The notes under the pieces were generated by a model, which saw only the letters and a list, made by a program, of their open reading frames with translations, ran no database searches and was not told the origin of the DNA. From Microbacterium testaceum (lineage in GTDB: Bacteria > Actinomycetota > Actinomycetes > Actinomycetales > Microbacteriaceae), in NCBI RefSeq assembly GCF_029761935.1, contig NZ_CP121699.1, positions 2,356,001-2,420,000 of the forward strand: 64,000 bases of DNA. The letters are read 5' to 3'. A program made the translations under genes and the position numbers. Shown here piece after piece: positions 48,149 through 55,972 of the stretch. The stretch's first letter is position 1. Each line of letters begins with the position of its first letter.

Positions 48149-48424
48149 ATGTCGGACACCACTCCCACCAACGACCCGTTCGCCGCCTCGAGCGGACCCG
48201 AGGGTCACTCCATCACCGACTGGACCGACCTTGGCCGCGAGATGTGGTCGTACCTGACCGGCCGCGGTGCCGCGGTCAACTACTCGTTCGTCGACATGAC
48301 CGTCGAGGTGCCGCGCGACATCGGCCCCGACGCGCCCCGCGCGACCTGGAAGCTCAACGGCACCCTCCGCGTCACCACGAGCGACGACACCGCGGCCGGG
48401 TCCGACCCGTACCGCGGCAACTGA
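48149..48424 (+). CDS. Hypothetical 91-residue protein of the FHA module
   Basis: 91 residues. An N-terminal hydrophilic segment (SDTTPTNDPFAASSGPEG) leads to an amphipathic helix (ITDWTDLGREMWSYLTGR) and a beta-rich region (AAVNYSFVDMTVEVPRDIG, TWKLNGTLRVTTSDD). No signal, helix bundle or catalytic motif is visible. AAGAAGGGACC precedes the ATG. Fourteen base pairs before the FHA protein gene, on the same strand, it is probably coexpressed and may be its partner. I do not recognise the family. Confidence 0.75.
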   Translation: MSDTTPTNDPFAASSGPEGHSITDWTDLGREMWSYLTGRGAAVNYSFVDMTVEVPRDIGPDAPRATWKLNGTLRVTTSDDTAAGSDPYRGN

Positions 48425-48438
48425 GGGGAGGCGCCATC

Positions 48439-49332
48439 ATGGTGCGCCTCGACATCGACCTCGCCTTCTCGGAACACGAGCAGGACCAGGATGCCGACAC
48501 CCCGCCGTTCGAGGGCACGGTCACGGCCGCGGGCACCGAGGTGCGCATCGTCGTGAGCGACCCCTCGCGGCTGCCCGGCAACGGCCGGCGGACGCTCGCC
48601 GAGCTGTCCACGGTCGCCGACGCCCTGGCATCCCGAGGTATCTCGGTGAAGCTCGAGGGACCCGAGGGCCCGATCCTTCATCTCGGCGACGTGAAGAGCA
48701 GCGTGCTGCAGCGCGCGATCACGGGGTCGAAGCACATCCGCCTCGGGTCCGTCTCGGCGGTCGCGCCGTTGCTGACGCGGCGGAACAAGGGGCAGGCGCT
48801 CACCTTCCCGATTCCGCCCGAGACACCGCTGCCCCTCGTGCCGACGGTCAATCGCACGGTGCGACGGCGCATCACGACGACCCACTACACGCCCGGTTCC
48901 GGCCGGCCGCGTCTGATCTTCGCGGTGGGCGATTCGTCGTGGGACGGCTCGCGTCCGCGGGAGTTCGACCTGTTGCCGACCAAGACGGTCATCGGTTCGG
49001 GCGAGGGGGTCGACCTGCGTCTTCCCGGTCTCGCGCCGATTCACGCCGAGATCCGCCACGAGGGCGACGACGAGTACGTCCTCTACGGCTTCGACGAGGT
49101 CGGGGGCGGCGGGGCACGCGAGCAGGGCCCCGGGCGCGACCGCGGCGGGCGCATCCTGCGCACCGGCGCGCGCATCGAGCTGGGCGGCTGGCGTCTGGCG
49201 TACTTCCGCGCGGAGTTCGCCGACCACGGACGCCCCTATGGCGGCCGCCAGGGCGGCGAGCTCTCGGATCAGCGCAAGCAGCCGCCGCGCGGCGGTTCGG
49301 GTCCGCTCAGCCGGGCGACCGACCCGGAGTGA
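48439..49332 (+). CDS. FHA-domain protein
   Basis: 297 residues. The N-terminal half (about 1-150) is an unknown alpha/beta domain (VRLDIDLAFSEHEQ, ALASRGISVKLEGPEGPILH). A basic linker follows (VNRTVRRRITTTH), then an FHA-type fold from about 160: EFDLLPTKTVIGSGEGVDLRLPGL with the Gly-Ser pattern, and IHAEIRHEGDDEYVLYGF. FHA domains bind phosphothreonine, so it probably reads Ser/Thr kinase signals. The canonical SRxH is replaced by LAPIHAEI: the His is kept, the Ser/Arg are not obvious. The C-terminus is disordered. It is a two-gene operon with the 91-residue protein. Confidence 0.82.
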   Translation: MVRLDIDLAFSEHEQDQDADTPPFEGTVTAAGTEVRIVVSDPSRLPGNGRRTLAELSTVADALASRGISVKLEGPEGPILHLGDVKSSVLQRAITGSKHIRLGSVSAVAPLLTRRNKGQALTFPIPPETPLPLVPTVNRTVRRRITTTHYTPGSGRPRLIFAVGDSSWDGSRPREFDLLPTKTVIGSGEGVDLRLPGLAPIHAEIRHEGDDEYVLYGFDEVGGGGAREQGPGRDRGGRILRTGARIELGGWRLAYFRAEFADHGRPYGGRQGGELSDQRKQPPRGGSGPLSRATDPE

Positions 49333-49340
49333 CCACGCGC

Positions 49341-49403
49341 GCGTGAGGGGTCGGCTTCTGTCGCTTGGCATCACCGGAGGCGACGGGAAACGACCCCTCA
49401 CGC
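49341..49403. terminator. Bidirectional terminator between FHA gene and purU
   Basis: A 13-bp perfect outer stem (GCGTGAGGGGTCG / CGACCCCTCACGC) encloses a 37-nt region with a short internal GTCGC/GCGAC stem. Confidence 0.8.
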
Positions 49404-49451
49404 CTGCGGGCGTCGAGCGGCGCGCGGCGGCCGGGGGCCGGCATCCGGGAT

Positions 49452-50333
49452 TCAGAAGACGATCGTGTGGTTTCCGTGGCGGATCACGCGGTCTTCGGCG
49501 TGCCAGAGCACGGCGCGCGAGAGCACCTGGCGCTCGACGTCGGCGCCGCGGCGGGCGAGCTCGGCCGAGGAGTCGGCGTGGGTCACGCGCACGGTGTCCT
49601 GCTCGATGATCGGACCCTCGTCGAGGTCGCTCGTGACGTAGTGCGAGGTCGCCCCGATGAGCTTGACGCCGCGCTGCTTGGCCTTCTTGTAGGGCTCGGC
49701 GCCGATGAAGGCAGGCAGGAACGAGTGGTGGATGTTGATCACCGGTACGCCGATCTTCTCGAGGAACTCCGGCGAGAGGATCTGCATGTAGCGCGCGAGC
49801 ACGATGAAGTCGACGTTGCCGACCAGCAGTTCGAGGATGCGGGCCTCGGAGGCCGACTTGTCGGGCCCCGGCGTCGACGGGACGTGGAAGAAGGGCACCC
49901 CGAACGACCGCACGTCCTCGGCGGCCGTCGTGTGGTTCGACACGACCATGGGGATGCTGACGGGGAGGTCGCCGCGGCGGTGACGCCACAGCAGGTCGAG
50001 CAGGCAGTGGTCCTGCTTCGAGGCGAGGATCGCCATGCGCTTGGGCGTCGAGAGGTCGGTGAGCGTCCACTCGAGCTCGAAGCCGTCGCCGAGGGTCTTC
50101 GCGAGGTCGGCCTCGATCTCGGGGAACGCGGCCGAGAGGTCGGGGCGGTGGAAGACCACGCGCTGGAAGTACGCCCCGCCACGGGGATCGTCGGAGTACT
50201 GGTCGAAGGCGACGATGTTGCCGCCCTGGCGCGCGATCAGCGCCGAGACCGCGGCGATGATGCCGGGGGTGTCACTGCCGTGCACGATGAGGCAGGCGTG
50301 ATCGGGCTGCAGGTGGGGGCTCGCGGAGACCAT
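49452..50333 (-). CDS. purU: Formyltetrahydrofolate deformylase
   Basis: 293 residues. The enzyme hydrolyses 10-formyl-THF to THF and formate, balancing one-carbon pools. An N-terminal ACT domain (HACLIVHGSDTPGIIAAVSA) is followed by the formyltransferase-like domain with catalytic Asn, His and Asp in VINIHHSFLPAFIGAEPY and HYVTSDLDEGPIIEQD. ATG at 50333 begins just before the ACT domain; in-frame codons further upstream run into a repeat element. It is convergent with the FHA gene. A GC-rich direct repeat (50363-50433) lies in its upstream region. Confidence 0.95.
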   Translation of the reverse strand: MVSASPHLQPDHACLIVHGSDTPGIIAAVSALIARQGGNIVAFDQYSDDPRGGAYFQRVVFHRPDLSAAFPEIEADLAKTLGDGFELEWTLTDLSTPKRMAILASKQDHCLLDLLWRHRRGDLPVSIPMVVSNHTTAAEDVRSFGVPFFHVPSTPGPDKSASEARILELLVGNVDFIVLARYMQILSPEFLEKIGVPVINIHHSFLPAFIGAEPYKKAKQRGVKLIGATSHYVTSDLDEGPIIEQDTVRVTHADSSAELARRGADVERQVLSRAVLWHAEDRVIRHGNHTIVF

Positions 50334-50362
50334 CGGACCATTATTCCGCGCGCGGGTGGCGT

Positions 50363-50433
50363 CGCCGACCACGCCCGGTGTCGCTTCGGGGCGTGGTTCG
50401 TGGCCCCGGGGCCACTTGTGACGCCCCGGGGCC
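50363..50433 (+). repeat. GC-rich direct repeat, left copy (about 71 bp)
   Basis: The core TTCGGGGCGTGGTTCGTGGC continues through the 16-bp palindrome GTGGCCCCGGGGCCAC. It matches 52256-52327 over its length with few mismatches and one indel; the 33-bp core (50385-50417) differs at one base. The two copies bracket the oxidoreductase/TetR gene pair. Confidence 0.75.
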
Positions 50434-50472
50434 ATTTACGCCGCCCCGCGGAGGCCCGACCCCGACCCGGAA

Positions 50473-51591
50473 TCAGACGCGCACGACGATCTTCTGCGCC
50501 GAGACGCCCGCGCGCTGGCGGTCGAGGGCATCCTGCACGGTGTCGAGGCCGTCGCCGACGACGAGCGGGGCGGGCGCGGGACGGAGCGCACCCTCGGCGA
50601 GCAGGCGCGGGACGACCTCGCCCCAGAGGCGTGGGCCCATCTCGTCGTCGCGGAGGCTGCTGCCCCAGACGAAGTTCGCGCGGATGCCGCGGCGGCGGGC
50701 GCGCAGCGTCGAACGTAGCGTGCCGAGCCCGATGCGCGTGAAGACCGGCAGCATCGCGGGGAACAGACGGCGCCGACCGACCAGTGAGTCGAGCGCGATC
50801 GGTGTGCTCGCCATGGCCAGCCGGTTCCCGCCGGTGCGGGCGAGGACGTCGATGCACGCGTCGGTCGAACCGGCCCCGAGTGCGACCGCCCCGACCACGG
50901 GGCGTCCGCCGACGGCCGCGACGAGCTCGGCCACGGCGGAGGGCGAGCGGTGGTCGACGACGGCGTCCGCTCCGAGGTCGCGCACGGTCGCCGCGTTGCG
51001 GGCGGATGCCGTGGTCACGACGTCGTAGCCGGCGGCGCGGGCCAGTTGGATGGCGTTCATGCCCACGCTCGTGGAGCCGCCCCAGATCACGACGACGCCT
51101 CGGGCGGTGTCGGGCGCCGGGTCATTCGGCATCCGGAGTCCGAGGTGCTGGGGTTGGAACAGCGCGCACGCCGCCGTGGACAGGCCCAGCGGGAAGACGG
51201 CGGCCTCCTCGTCGGAGAGGCTGTCCGGTGTGGGGGCGGTGAGGCGCTCGAGCAGGGTCGTGTACTCCTGGAACGCGCCTTCGCGCAGCGGATCCCGGCC
51301 GCGGTCGGTACCGGTCGCGAGCCCGAAGACGCGCTGACCCACGCGGAAGCGCGTGACGCCGGACCCGATCGCGACGACTTCGCCCGCGACGTCGGAGCCG
51401 AGCACGGCGGGGGTGCGCAGCCATCGGTAGGTGATGCGGCTGGTGCCCTGGATCACCCAGTCGACCGGGTTGACCGCCACCGCGCGAACGCGCACGAGCA
51501 CCTCGTCGGCGGCGGGTGCCGGGGTATCGACCGTGCCGCGGATGAGGGCGGCTCGAGGCGCGGAGAGCAGGGCGGCGGCGTGCGAGGACAT
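50473..51591 (-). CDS. MDR-family zinc-independent quinone oxidoreductase / alcohol dehydrogenase-like
   Basis: 372 residues, GroES-like plus Rossmann medium-chain dehydrogenase/reductase. AVNPVDWVIQG and GSDVAGEVVAIGSGVTRFRVG are typical of the quinone-oxidoreductase (trans-enoyl or zeta-crystallin-like) group, and VVVIWGGSTSVGMNAIQLA is the nucleotide-binding region. The zinc-ligand cysteines of alcohol dehydrogenases are missing, so it probably needs no catalytic zinc. ATG at 51591 follows AAAGG at suitable spacing. It is divergent from a TetR regulator that probably represses it through paired operators at 51606-51658. Confidence 0.88.
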   Translation of the reverse strand: MSSHAAALLSAPRAALIRGTVDTPAPAADEVLVRVRAVAVNPVDWVIQGTSRITYRWLRTPAVLGSDVAGEVVAIGSGVTRFRVGQRVFGLATGTDRGRDPLREGAFQEYTTLLERLTAPTPDSLSDEEAAVFPLGLSTAACALFQPQHLGLRMPNDPAPDTARGVVVIWGGSTSVGMNAIQLARAAGYDVVTTASARNAATVRDLGADAVVDHRSPSAVAELVAAVGGRPVVGAVALGAGSTDACIDVLARTGGNRLAMASTPIALDSLVGRRRLFPAMLPVFTRIGLGTLRSTLRARRRGIRANFVWGSSLRDDEMGPRLWGEVVPRLLAEGALRPAPAPLVVGDGLDTVQDALDRQRAGVSAQKIVVRV

Positions 51592-51605
51592 GGGGGACCT
51601 TTCGC

Positions 51606-51658
51606 GTGATGACACGGAGTGTCTTCACTATAGACGTGATGACACGTGGTGTCGTCAC
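51606..51658. promoter_or_regulatory. Twin TetR operators in the divergent promoter
   Basis: GTGATGACAC-GGA-GTGTCTTCAC (51606-51628) and GTGATGACAC-GTG-GTGTCGTCAC (51636-51658) are two near-perfect palindromes with the same half-site, 30 bp apart centre to centre. CTATAG lies between them, and the TAGGAT -10 of the TetR gene follows the second. Confidence 0.85.
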
Positions 51659-51671
51659 ATAGGATCTCCGC

Positions 51672-52232
51672 ATGGCCAGATGGGCACCCGATACCAGAGA
51701 GCGCTTGCGCGAAGCCGCGATGCAGCTCTTCGCGGAGCGCGGGTTCGACGCGACGACGGTGCCCGACATCGTCGAGCGGGCCGGGGTGACGCGGCGCACC
51801 TTCTTCCGCCATTTCGGCGACAAGCGCGAGGTGTTCTTCGGCGACGACGCGATCCCGAGGCTGGCCGCCGAGATACTCGCCGCCGCCCCGGCGGACAGCT
51901 CGCCCTTCGAGATCGCGTGGGCGGGGTTCCAGTCCCTCGCCACCGACCGCTTCGAGCCCCGCCGCGACGAGATCGCGGCGGCGCGGCGCCTCATCGAGGC
52001 CGAGCCCGCCCTGCGCGAGCGCGACCTGCAGAAACAGGCCGACCTGCGGGCGGTGTTGGTCGAGGGGTATCGCGCCCGCGGCGTGGAGCCCCTGCAAGCC
52101 CGGGTGCTCGCGGGGGTCGCGGTGGAACTGCTGCAGACGGCCCTCGAGCAGTGGGCGGCGGACGTTACGGGCACGCCCTTGCGGGCCCATCTCGAACGGG
52201 TGCGCCGCGAGATGTCGGCCGTCCTGTCCTGA
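51672..52232 (+). CDS. TetR-family transcriptional regulator
   Basis: 186 residues. The N-terminal helix-turn-helix is complete: TRERLREAAMQLFAERGFDATTV and IVERAGVTRRTFFRHFGDKREVFFGD. A helical ligand-binding domain of about 130 residues follows, including DRFEPRRDEIAAARRLIEAE, and ends in a helical dimer interface. The ATG follows TAGGAT by six bases. Both divergent promoters carry the twin GTGATGACAC operators, so it probably represses itself and the oxidoreductase. The inducer is unknown. Confidence 0.92.
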   Translation: MARWAPDTRERLREAAMQLFAERGFDATTVPDIVERAGVTRRTFFRHFGDKREVFFGDDAIPRLAAEILAAAPADSSPFEIAWAGFQSLATDRFEPRRDEIAAARRLIEAEPALRERDLQKQADLRAVLVEGYRARGVEPLQARVLAGVAVELLQTALEQWAADVTGTPLRAHLERVRREMSAVLS

Positions 52233-52255
52233 CGCTCGCCCGTGCGCCGGTGACG

Positions 52256-52327
52256 CGCCGACCACGCGCGGGGTGCGTTTCGGGGCGTCGTTCGTGGCCC
52301 CGGGGCCACTTCTGCCACCCCGGGGCC
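52256..52327 (+). repeat. GC-rich direct repeat, right copy (about 72 bp)
   Basis: Partner of the repeat at 50363-50433, in the same orientation. The 33-bp core is 52279-52311 (one mismatch), again including GTGGCCCCGGGGCCAC. It lies 24 bp past the TetR stop. The remaining intergenic region up to 52533 holds no gene but contains a 14-G run. Confidence 0.75.
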
Positions 52328-52418
52328 CCGTCCCGTGCCCCGGCGTCGCGGCGGGCCGCGTCGAACCCGGCGACGCGCCACCCGCTGCTCGCCGGCACCG
52401 GGGCGCGTCTCGTGCACC

Positions 52419-52432
52419 GGGGGGGGGGGGGG
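52419..52432 (+). repeat. Homopolymer of 14 G
   Basis: An uninterrupted run of 14 G lies about 100 bp before the MFS start at 52534. Such tracts slip during replication and are also prone to sequencing error, so the exact length is uncertain. Confidence 0.8.
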
Positions 52433-52533
52433 TCGGCGGACGCCCCGCTGCACGGAAGGCACCCCGCTGAGCATGCCTTGCGCACAACGCCACCCCGCCG
52501 CCGATGTCGGTGGCCGGGGCTAGCCTGGAAGAC

Positions 52534-53856
52534 GTGACCAGCACCCTCCGCCTCGACCGGCCGGGGTGGCGTACCTGGACGCTGTGGATCGTTGGCGTTC
52601 TCGCGTACGTCGTGTCGATCATCAACCGCACCTCGCTCTCGGCGGTGGGGGTGGATGCCGCTGTGCGCTTCGGAGCCGACGCCTCGGCCCTGTCGATGTT
52701 CGCCGTCATCCAGCTCTTCGTCTACGGCGCGATGCAGATCCCGGTCGGGCTCCTGCTCGACAAGTACGGCGCGCGACCGATGATCGCGATCGGCATGGTG
52801 CTGATGGCCGCGGGTCAGCTCGTCATGGCCTCCGCGGATGCCGTGGGGATCGGCATCCTGGCCCGTGTCCTCATCGGTGCGGGCGATGCGGCGATCTTCC
52901 CGAGCGTGCTGCGCGTGATCGCGACGTGGTTCCCCGCGCAGCGGGCGCCGGTGCTCGTGCAGCTGACCGGGATCATCGGTCAGCTGGGCCAGATCGTCGC
53001 CGTGGTCCCGCTCGCCGCCCTCCTGCACGCCACGAGCTGGAGCGTCGCCTTCGGCAGCGTCGCGGGTCTCGGCCTGCTGTTCGCGGTCCTGACCTTCCTG
53101 ATCATCCGCAACCGCCCGCCCGAACGCCGGTCCGACCCGGTCGACACCTCGGTCGACACGCAGACCGGCGCGATCCGCGTGGTGCGGTCGTCGCCCGACC
53201 TGCGGCAGGGTTTCCGCGAGTCGTGGGCGCACCCCGGCACGCGTCTCGGCTTCTGGTCGCACTTCGCCACTCCCTTCGCGGGCACGGCGTTCATGCTGCT
53301 GTGGGGCTTCCCCTTCCTCACCGCGGGCGAGGGCCTCGCCCCCGCCACCGCGTCTCTCGTGATGACCTCGCTCGTGCTCTTCAGCATCCTCAGCGGCCCC
53401 GTGATCGGGGCGCTGTCGAGTCGGCATCCCACCCGCCGTTCGCGCTGGCTCGTGCTGCCGACCGTGGTGTTCCAGGCCGTCATGTGGATCGTCGTGATCG
53501 TCTGGCCCGGGCCCGCGCCCGTGTGGCTGCTCGTCGTGCTGATGTTCGCGCTGTCGACCGGGGGGCCGGCGTCGATGATCGCGTTCGATCACGCGCGTAC
53601 GTTCACCCCCAGTCACCGCCTCAGCACGGCGACAGGCATCGTCAACGGCGGCGGATTCCTCGCGGCCCTCCTGGCCATCCTGTTCATCGGCATCGCGATG
53701 GACGTGCAGGGTGCAGGAAGCCCCGAGACGTACTCGCTCGACGCGTTCCGTCTCGCCTTCCTGACGCAGGTGCCGCTGTGGCTCGTGGGCGGGATCGCGA
53801 TCGTCATCGAGCGCGGGCGGACCATCCGTCACGTCGGCGGGGTGCTGCCGCGCTGA
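52534..53856 (+). CDS. MFS transporter, organic-acid/anion family-like
   Basis: A 440-residue MFS permease. Helix 1 is TWTLWIVGVLAYVVSIINRTSLSAVG, with the loop 2-3 signature LLDKYGARPMIAIGMVL and RVLIGAGDAAIFPSVLRV in helix 4-5 (similar to the anion:cation symporter/CynX and NNP-like groups). The sixth helix is followed by a 30-residue linker and another six helices from about 220. GTG at 52534 is seven bases after TAGCCT, preferred to the upstream in-frame ATG. A GNAT-family gene follows 32 bp later and may be linked functionally. Confidence 0.85.
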   Translation: MTSTLRLDRPGWRTWTLWIVGVLAYVVSIINRTSLSAVGVDAAVRFGADASALSMFAVIQLFVYGAMQIPVGLLLDKYGARPMIAIGMVLMAAGQLVMASADAVGIGILARVLIGAGDAAIFPSVLRVIATWFPAQRAPVLVQLTGIIGQLGQIVAVVPLAALLHATSWSVAFGSVAGLGLLFAVLTFLIIRNRPPERRSDPVDTSVDTQTGAIRVVRSSPDLRQGFRESWAHPGTRLGFWSHFATPFAGTAFMLLWGFPFLTAGEGLAPATASLVMTSLVLFSILSGPVIGALSSRHPTRRSRWLVLPTVVFQAVMWIVVIVWPGPAPVWLLVVLMFALSTGGPASMIAFDHARTFTPSHRLSTATGIVNGGGFLAALLAILFIGIAMDVQGAGSPETYSLDAFRLAFLTQVPLWLVGGIAIVIERGRTIRHVGGVLPR

Positions 53857-53888
53857 CGCGCCCGCGCCGCGGTGCGAGACTCGAGAGC

Positions 53889-54575
53889 ATGAGCGACATC
53901 GACATCCGGACCCTCGACACCGTCGAGGCCATCCACGAGGCCGCGGGTGTGCTCGACCGGGTCTGGGGTGAGCACGGGACCATGCCGGCGAACATCCTGC
54001 GGGCTCTCGAGCACGCCGGAAACTACGTCGTCGGCCTCTACGACGGCGACCGGATGATCGGCGCCTCGGCGGCGTTCTTCGGCCCGCCCGCCGAGAGGTC
54101 GATGCACTCGCACATCACCGGCATCGTCCCCGGATATCAGGGGCGCGGACTGGGCCGACAGCTGAAGAACCACCAGCGCGAGTGGGCGCTCGAGCGCGGC
54201 GTCGGCCGCATCACCTGGACGTTCGACCCGCTCGTCGGTCGCAACGCCCACTTCAACCTCGCGGTGCTGGGCGCGCGCGTCACCGACTACCTCGTGAACC
54301 AGTACGGCGAGATGGCCGACGCGGTGAACCGCGGCGACGAGTCCGACCGCCTGATGGTGTCGTGGGCTCTCGCCGAACCTCCCGCGCCCACCCCGACGGA
54401 TGCCGGGATCTCGGCCGTCGTGCCCGTGCCCGACGACATCGAGGCCCTGCGCTCGAGCGACCCGGCGGCAGCCGCCGAGTGGCGTCGGCGCGTGCGCGAC
54501 GAGCTACGGCGGCACCTGGCATCCGGTCGGCGGATCGGTGGCTTCGATCGCCGCGGGTACCTCGTCGTCGGTTGA
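53889..54575 (+). CDS. GNAT-family acyltransferase (COG3375-like)
   Basis: 228 residues. The acyl-CoA binding core is HITGIVPGYQGRGLGRQLKNHQ (GxGxG/A-type: GRGLGR), preceded by DGDRMIGASAAFFGPP strands. GRITWTFDPLVGRNAHFNLAVLGA is characteristic of COG3375 proteins, which in Geobacillus act as N-succinyltransferases next to N-succinylamino-acid racemases. A MenC/NSAR-type gene lies about 1.4 kb downstream on the same strand, though an SDR gene on the opposite strand separates them. GAGACT lies seven bases before the ATG. Confidence 0.88.
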   Translation: MSDIDIRTLDTVEAIHEAAGVLDRVWGEHGTMPANILRALEHAGNYVVGLYDGDRMIGASAAFFGPPAERSMHSHITGIVPGYQGRGLGRQLKNHQREWALERGVGRITWTFDPLVGRNAHFNLAVLGARVTDYLVNQYGEMADAVNRGDESDRLMVSWALAEPPAPTPTDAGISAVVPVPDDIEALRSSDPAAAAEWRRRVRDELRRHLASGRRIGGFDRRGYLVVG

Positions 54576-54611
54576 GACGGGGCCGCATTCTCGCGCCGGG
54601 ACGCGGGGGCG

Positions 54612-54821
54612 TCATTGCTCGGTGATCGGGGTGTCCTTCTCGGCTGCCGGGTCGCCCTGGCCCGGACCCGGCCGCACGGCCGCGTCGTCGCGGATGTCGA
54701 TCCGCGTGATCCCGTCGTGCTCGCTGACGTCGAAGCGGGGAGCTGCGTCTTCCTCCGTCGCCTTCGGCGCGCTCGTCAGCTGGTCGTGACGGTTCTCTTC
54801 GAAGCTCTTCTCGTCGCTCAC
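54612..54821 (-). CDS. Small acidic hypothetical protein
   Basis: 69 residues, highly charged (DEKSFEENRHDQ, TKATEEDAAPRFDVSEHD, IDIRDDAAVRPGPGQGDP); predicted disordered. GTG at 54821 follows AGAAGGAG at eight bases; an in-frame GTG three codons earlier overlaps the SDR stop (GTGA) and is an alternative. Its position immediately after the SDR gene suggests cotranscription. Function unknown. Confidence 0.6.
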   Translation of the reverse strand: MSDEKSFEENRHDQLTSAPKATEEDAAPRFDVSEHDGITRIDIRDDAAVRPGPGQGDPAAEKDTPITEQ

Positions 54822-54826
54822 GGTGA

Positions 54827-55642
54827 TCACTCCTTCTCGCCGGCCGAGCGCCAGGCGTCCGACTCCATGTGCGAGCCCGCCTGCGGGCCCATGTGCAGCA
54901 TTCCGCCGTCGACGACCCAGCTGGCTCCGGTGACGTAGGCGCTCTCGCGCGAGGCGAGGAAGCGAATGACATCGGCGACCTCGTCGGGCTTTCCGGGGCG
55001 ACCCAGGGGGATGCCGGGGCGGTGGGTGCGCTCGGCGTCTTCGGCCGACATGTCGTTGATGGGGGTGGCGATCTCGCCGGGCGCGACCGCGTTGGCGGTG
55101 ATGCCGTACGGGCCGAGCTCGAGGGCCATCGTCTTGATGAGTCCGCCGACGCCGTGCTTGGCGGCGACGTAGGGGGCCGAGCCGACGCGCGGCTGGTGCT
55201 CGTGCACGCTCGACACGACGATCAGGCGTCCGCCGTTGCCCGCCTTCACCATGCGGCGGGCGGCGGTGTGCAGGGCGAGGAACGCCCCGTCGAGGTTGAG
55301 CGAGATGTCGGTGCGCCAGGTGTCGAAGTCGAGGTCGAGGAAGGTGCCGCCGATACCGCCTCCGGCGTTGTTGACGAACACGTCGAGGCCGCCGAGCTCG
55401 TCGGCCATGGCGTTCACAGCATCCGGAACCGTGTCGAAGTCGGTCGCGTCGAACTGCGCGACGATCGCCTTCACGCCGCGCTCGCGCACGGCCGCGGCGG
55501 TCTCTTCGGCGCCGTCCTTGTCGGAGTGGTAGGTGACGGCGACGTCCATCCCGGCGGAGGCGAGGGCGAGGGCCGTGGCCGCGCCGATGCCCGAGTCGGA
55601 GCCGGTGACGATCGCGTGGCGGGGGGTGAAGTCAGCGCTCAT
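54827..55642 (-). CDS. Short-chain dehydrogenase/reductase (FabG-like)
   Basis: 271 residues, classical SDR. Cofactor motif IVTGSDSGIGAATALALASAG; NNAGGGIGG; catalytic Ser in VVSSVHEHQPRVG, and YVAAKHG for the Tyr-Lys pair. GGIKT/LIKTMALELGPYGITANAVAPGEI is the standard SDR helix preceding the substrate loop. Such enzymes are 3-oxoacyl or sugar reductases. ATG at 55642 follows TAGCGT by seven bases on the minus strand. The small acidic gene overlaps or follows its stop. Confidence 0.9.
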   Translation of the reverse strand: MSADFTPRHAIVTGSDSGIGAATALALASAGMDVAVTYHSDKDGAEETAAAVRERGVKAIVAQFDATDFDTVPDAVNAMADELGGLDVFVNNAGGGIGGTFLDLDFDTWRTDISLNLDGAFLALHTAARRMVKAGNGGRLIVVSSVHEHQPRVGSAPYVAAKHGVGGLIKTMALELGPYGITANAVAPGEIATPINDMSAEDAERTHRPGIPLGRPGKPDEVADVIRFLASRESAYVTGASWVVDGGMLHMGPQAGSHMESDAWRSAGEKE

Positions 55643-55782
55643 GCGGCCGACGCTACGCGCGGGCGGCAGCGGCATCGGCGGCCTTGCCACGGCCGGGCGC
55701 GGGCGTTACGGTCGCGGGTCGGCCGGGCGCGGAAGCCACCGGCCGACTGACGCAGGCGCGGCGGGTCGGGCAAGGGTGGCGT

Positions 55783-55947
55783 GCACAACTCCTGCGATTC
55801 CCCCGGCTCGGGCGCCGGTCCTCCCCCTCCGCGCCCGTTCTGCAGGAGTTGTGCCGGGGTGCCGCGACACAACGCAGGAGAATTGCTCGGCCGTCCCGGC
55901 TGCGGGGCCGTATGCCGGGGGCCGGCGTCCGCGTCTCCTGCGTTGTG
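55783..55947. other. Two successive long inverted repeats with related arms
   Basis: GCACAACTCCTGC (55783-55795) pairs perfectly with GCAGGAGTTGTGC (55842-55854). Then CACAACGCAGGAGA (55868-55881) pairs perfectly with TCTCCTGCGTTGTG (55934-55947). The arms share CACAAC and GCAGGAG words. The loops are GC-rich (46 and 52 nt). The element fills the 330-bp gap between the SDR and the MenC-like gene, which otherwise shows only the TAGCCT -10 box of the latter. Confidence 0.7.
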
Positions 55948-55972
55948 CCGCCGCCCCCGCTAGCCTGCCGTC

